5,197 nucleotides of DNA from Oscillospiraceae bacterium (GTDB lineage: Bacteria > Bacillota > Clostridia > Oscillospirales > CAG-272). Positions 4,638 to 5,197 of this stretch are shown piece after piece (positions within the stretch are counted from its first letter, which is position 1; every line of letters starts with the position of its first letter). The notes under the pieces were generated by a model. That model had not been told where the DNA came from and ran no database searches. It saw only the letters and a program-made list of their open reading frames with translations. A program made the position numbers and the translations under genes. The DNA lies in contig SVQJ01000128.1 of assembly GCA_015065395.1 (NCBI GenBank), positions 1 through 5,197 of the forward strand. The letters are read 5' to 3'.

Positions 4638-5197
4638 TTCGTTATCGATTCCTAAGGCCATCAAATATTTTTTGATTTGGTTATCGGTAGGCCGAAAATC
4701 CTTATGCGAGCAACACGGAAGAGTCGGTGCACTTCCGTCCATTCCGTAAAACGGAGAGAGACGGTCATTTTCATAAAGCAAGCAATCCTTGGGATCATCA
4801 AAATCAGGTATCACATAAGGCACTCCGTTCTGAAGCATCGAACGGTGAGCAAGAATAGCAGTTGAGGACATTGCAATGGCGGCTTTTATATTAAACGGAT
4901 GCTCGGGCTCACGGTTTTCTTCCAAGCATTCAAGAAACATACGCGCCGTTATATAATCTGCACCGCCGTGGCCACTCGACTTTATCAGCTCCTCGTCCTT
5001 ATCATTCCACTGTGCATCGTAGCAGTTGATCTCTTCTCTTCCCTCAGGTATGGACCAGCTGTTGTAGCGCAGCATGATTTTTGCTCCCATGCCTCTCAGA
5101 TTTTCGATCTGACCGTTTGTGCCGCAAATACGGTAAGAATTATGGTGTGCGCCAAAGCCCGCACAGCCGGTGACCCTGAAAATGGAGCCGTCGTCGT
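4635..5197 (-). CDS. Gfo/Idh/MocA-family oxidoreductase, C-terminal part (5' end outside window)
   Basis: The frame is open from the window edge, so the gene begins beyond 5197 and the ATG at 5090 is internal. The 187 visible codons lack the N-terminal Rossmann NAD(P)-binding domain and match the C-terminal alpha/beta domain of Gfo/Idh/MocA proteins. Features are a beta-strand stretch, GSIFRVTGCAGFGAHH, then SYRICGTNGQIENLRG, where family members have 'xxIxGTxGxxxxxxG'. GHGGADY follows at about 4973-4953, then ITARMFLECLEENREP and a segment on alanine-rich helices ending in LQNGVPYVIPDF. The GHGG(A/M)DY signature is frequent in sugar-acting members, including those resembling the GH109 NAD-dependent glycosidases, so a role in carbohydrate metabolism is likely. 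Whether it is a dehydrogenase or a GH109-like glycosidase cannot be decided from this half. It ends at a bidirectional terminator. Confidence 0.82.
   Translation of the reverse strand, partial: DDGSIFRVTGCAGFGAHHNSYRICGTNGQIENLRGMGAKIMLRYNSWSIPEGREEINCYDAQWNDKDEELIKSSGHGGADYITARMFLECLEENREPEHPFNIKAAIAMSSTAILAHRSMLQNGVPYVIPDFDDPKDCLLYENDRLSPFYGMDGSAPTLPCCSHKDFRPTDNQIKKYLMALGIDNE

Overview
The window looks like chromosomal DNA from a low-to-moderate-GC Firmicute, most likely an anaerobic gut or rumen clostridium of the Ruminococcus/Oscillospiraceae kind. This is inferred from the gene types (an aldo/keto reductase fused to ferredoxin-type Fe-S motifs, a clostridial-style short Cro/C1 regulator, a Gfo/Idh/MocA oxidoreductase, an SGNH hydrolase), from strong AGGAG-type ribosome binding sites, and from A+T-rich spacers with factor-independent terminators. 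No rRNA, tRNA, CRISPR array, transposase or phage gene is visible.

Layout. (1) Positions 1-458, minus strand: the N-terminal 152 codons of an SGNH/GDSL hydrolase cut by the window edge, with a near-consensus promoter at 493-521. (2) Positions 594-892, plus strand: a divergent extended -10 promoter, a good ribosome binding site, a 22-codon ORF, an internal hairpin, and two terminator-like hairpins. This would give a transcript of about 200 nt whose function I cannot name. (3) Positions 893-1246: no gene seen. (4) Positions 1247-1447, plus strand: a 66-residue stand-alone HTH regulator followed by a very strong 18-bp terminator hairpin. (5) Positions 1769-2773, plus strand: a membrane-anchored TlpA/ResA-like thioredoxin-fold protein with a long Glu/Pro/Thr/Lys-rich spacer. 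Its leader has a plausible operator-like dyad, a -10 and a hairpin, and a terminator overlaps its stop codon. (6) Positions 3004-4182, plus strand: an aldo/keto reductase with two C-terminal cysteine clusters, preceded by its own extended -10 promoter and a structured leader of about 180 nt. (7) Positions 4183-4634: intergenic, with at least five separate hairpins in about 240 bp, looking like a dispersed intergenic repeat, then a probable bidirectional terminator. (8) Positions 4635-5197, minus strand: the C-terminal 187 codons of a Gfo/Idh/MocA-family oxidoreductase, cut by the window edge.

How the genes work together. Each gene appears to be its own transcription unit, with promoters and terminators between neighbours, so operon logic does not link them. 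The TlpA-like protein and the Fe-S aldo/keto reductase are both redox proteins and sit side by side, but the terminator at 2755-2780 and the promoter at 2811-2819 argue for separate transcription. I did not find a convincing new defence, mobile or biosynthetic system. The most open questions are the short 594-892 transcription unit, the hairpin cluster at 4317-4558 and the low-complexity spacer of the TlpA-like protein.
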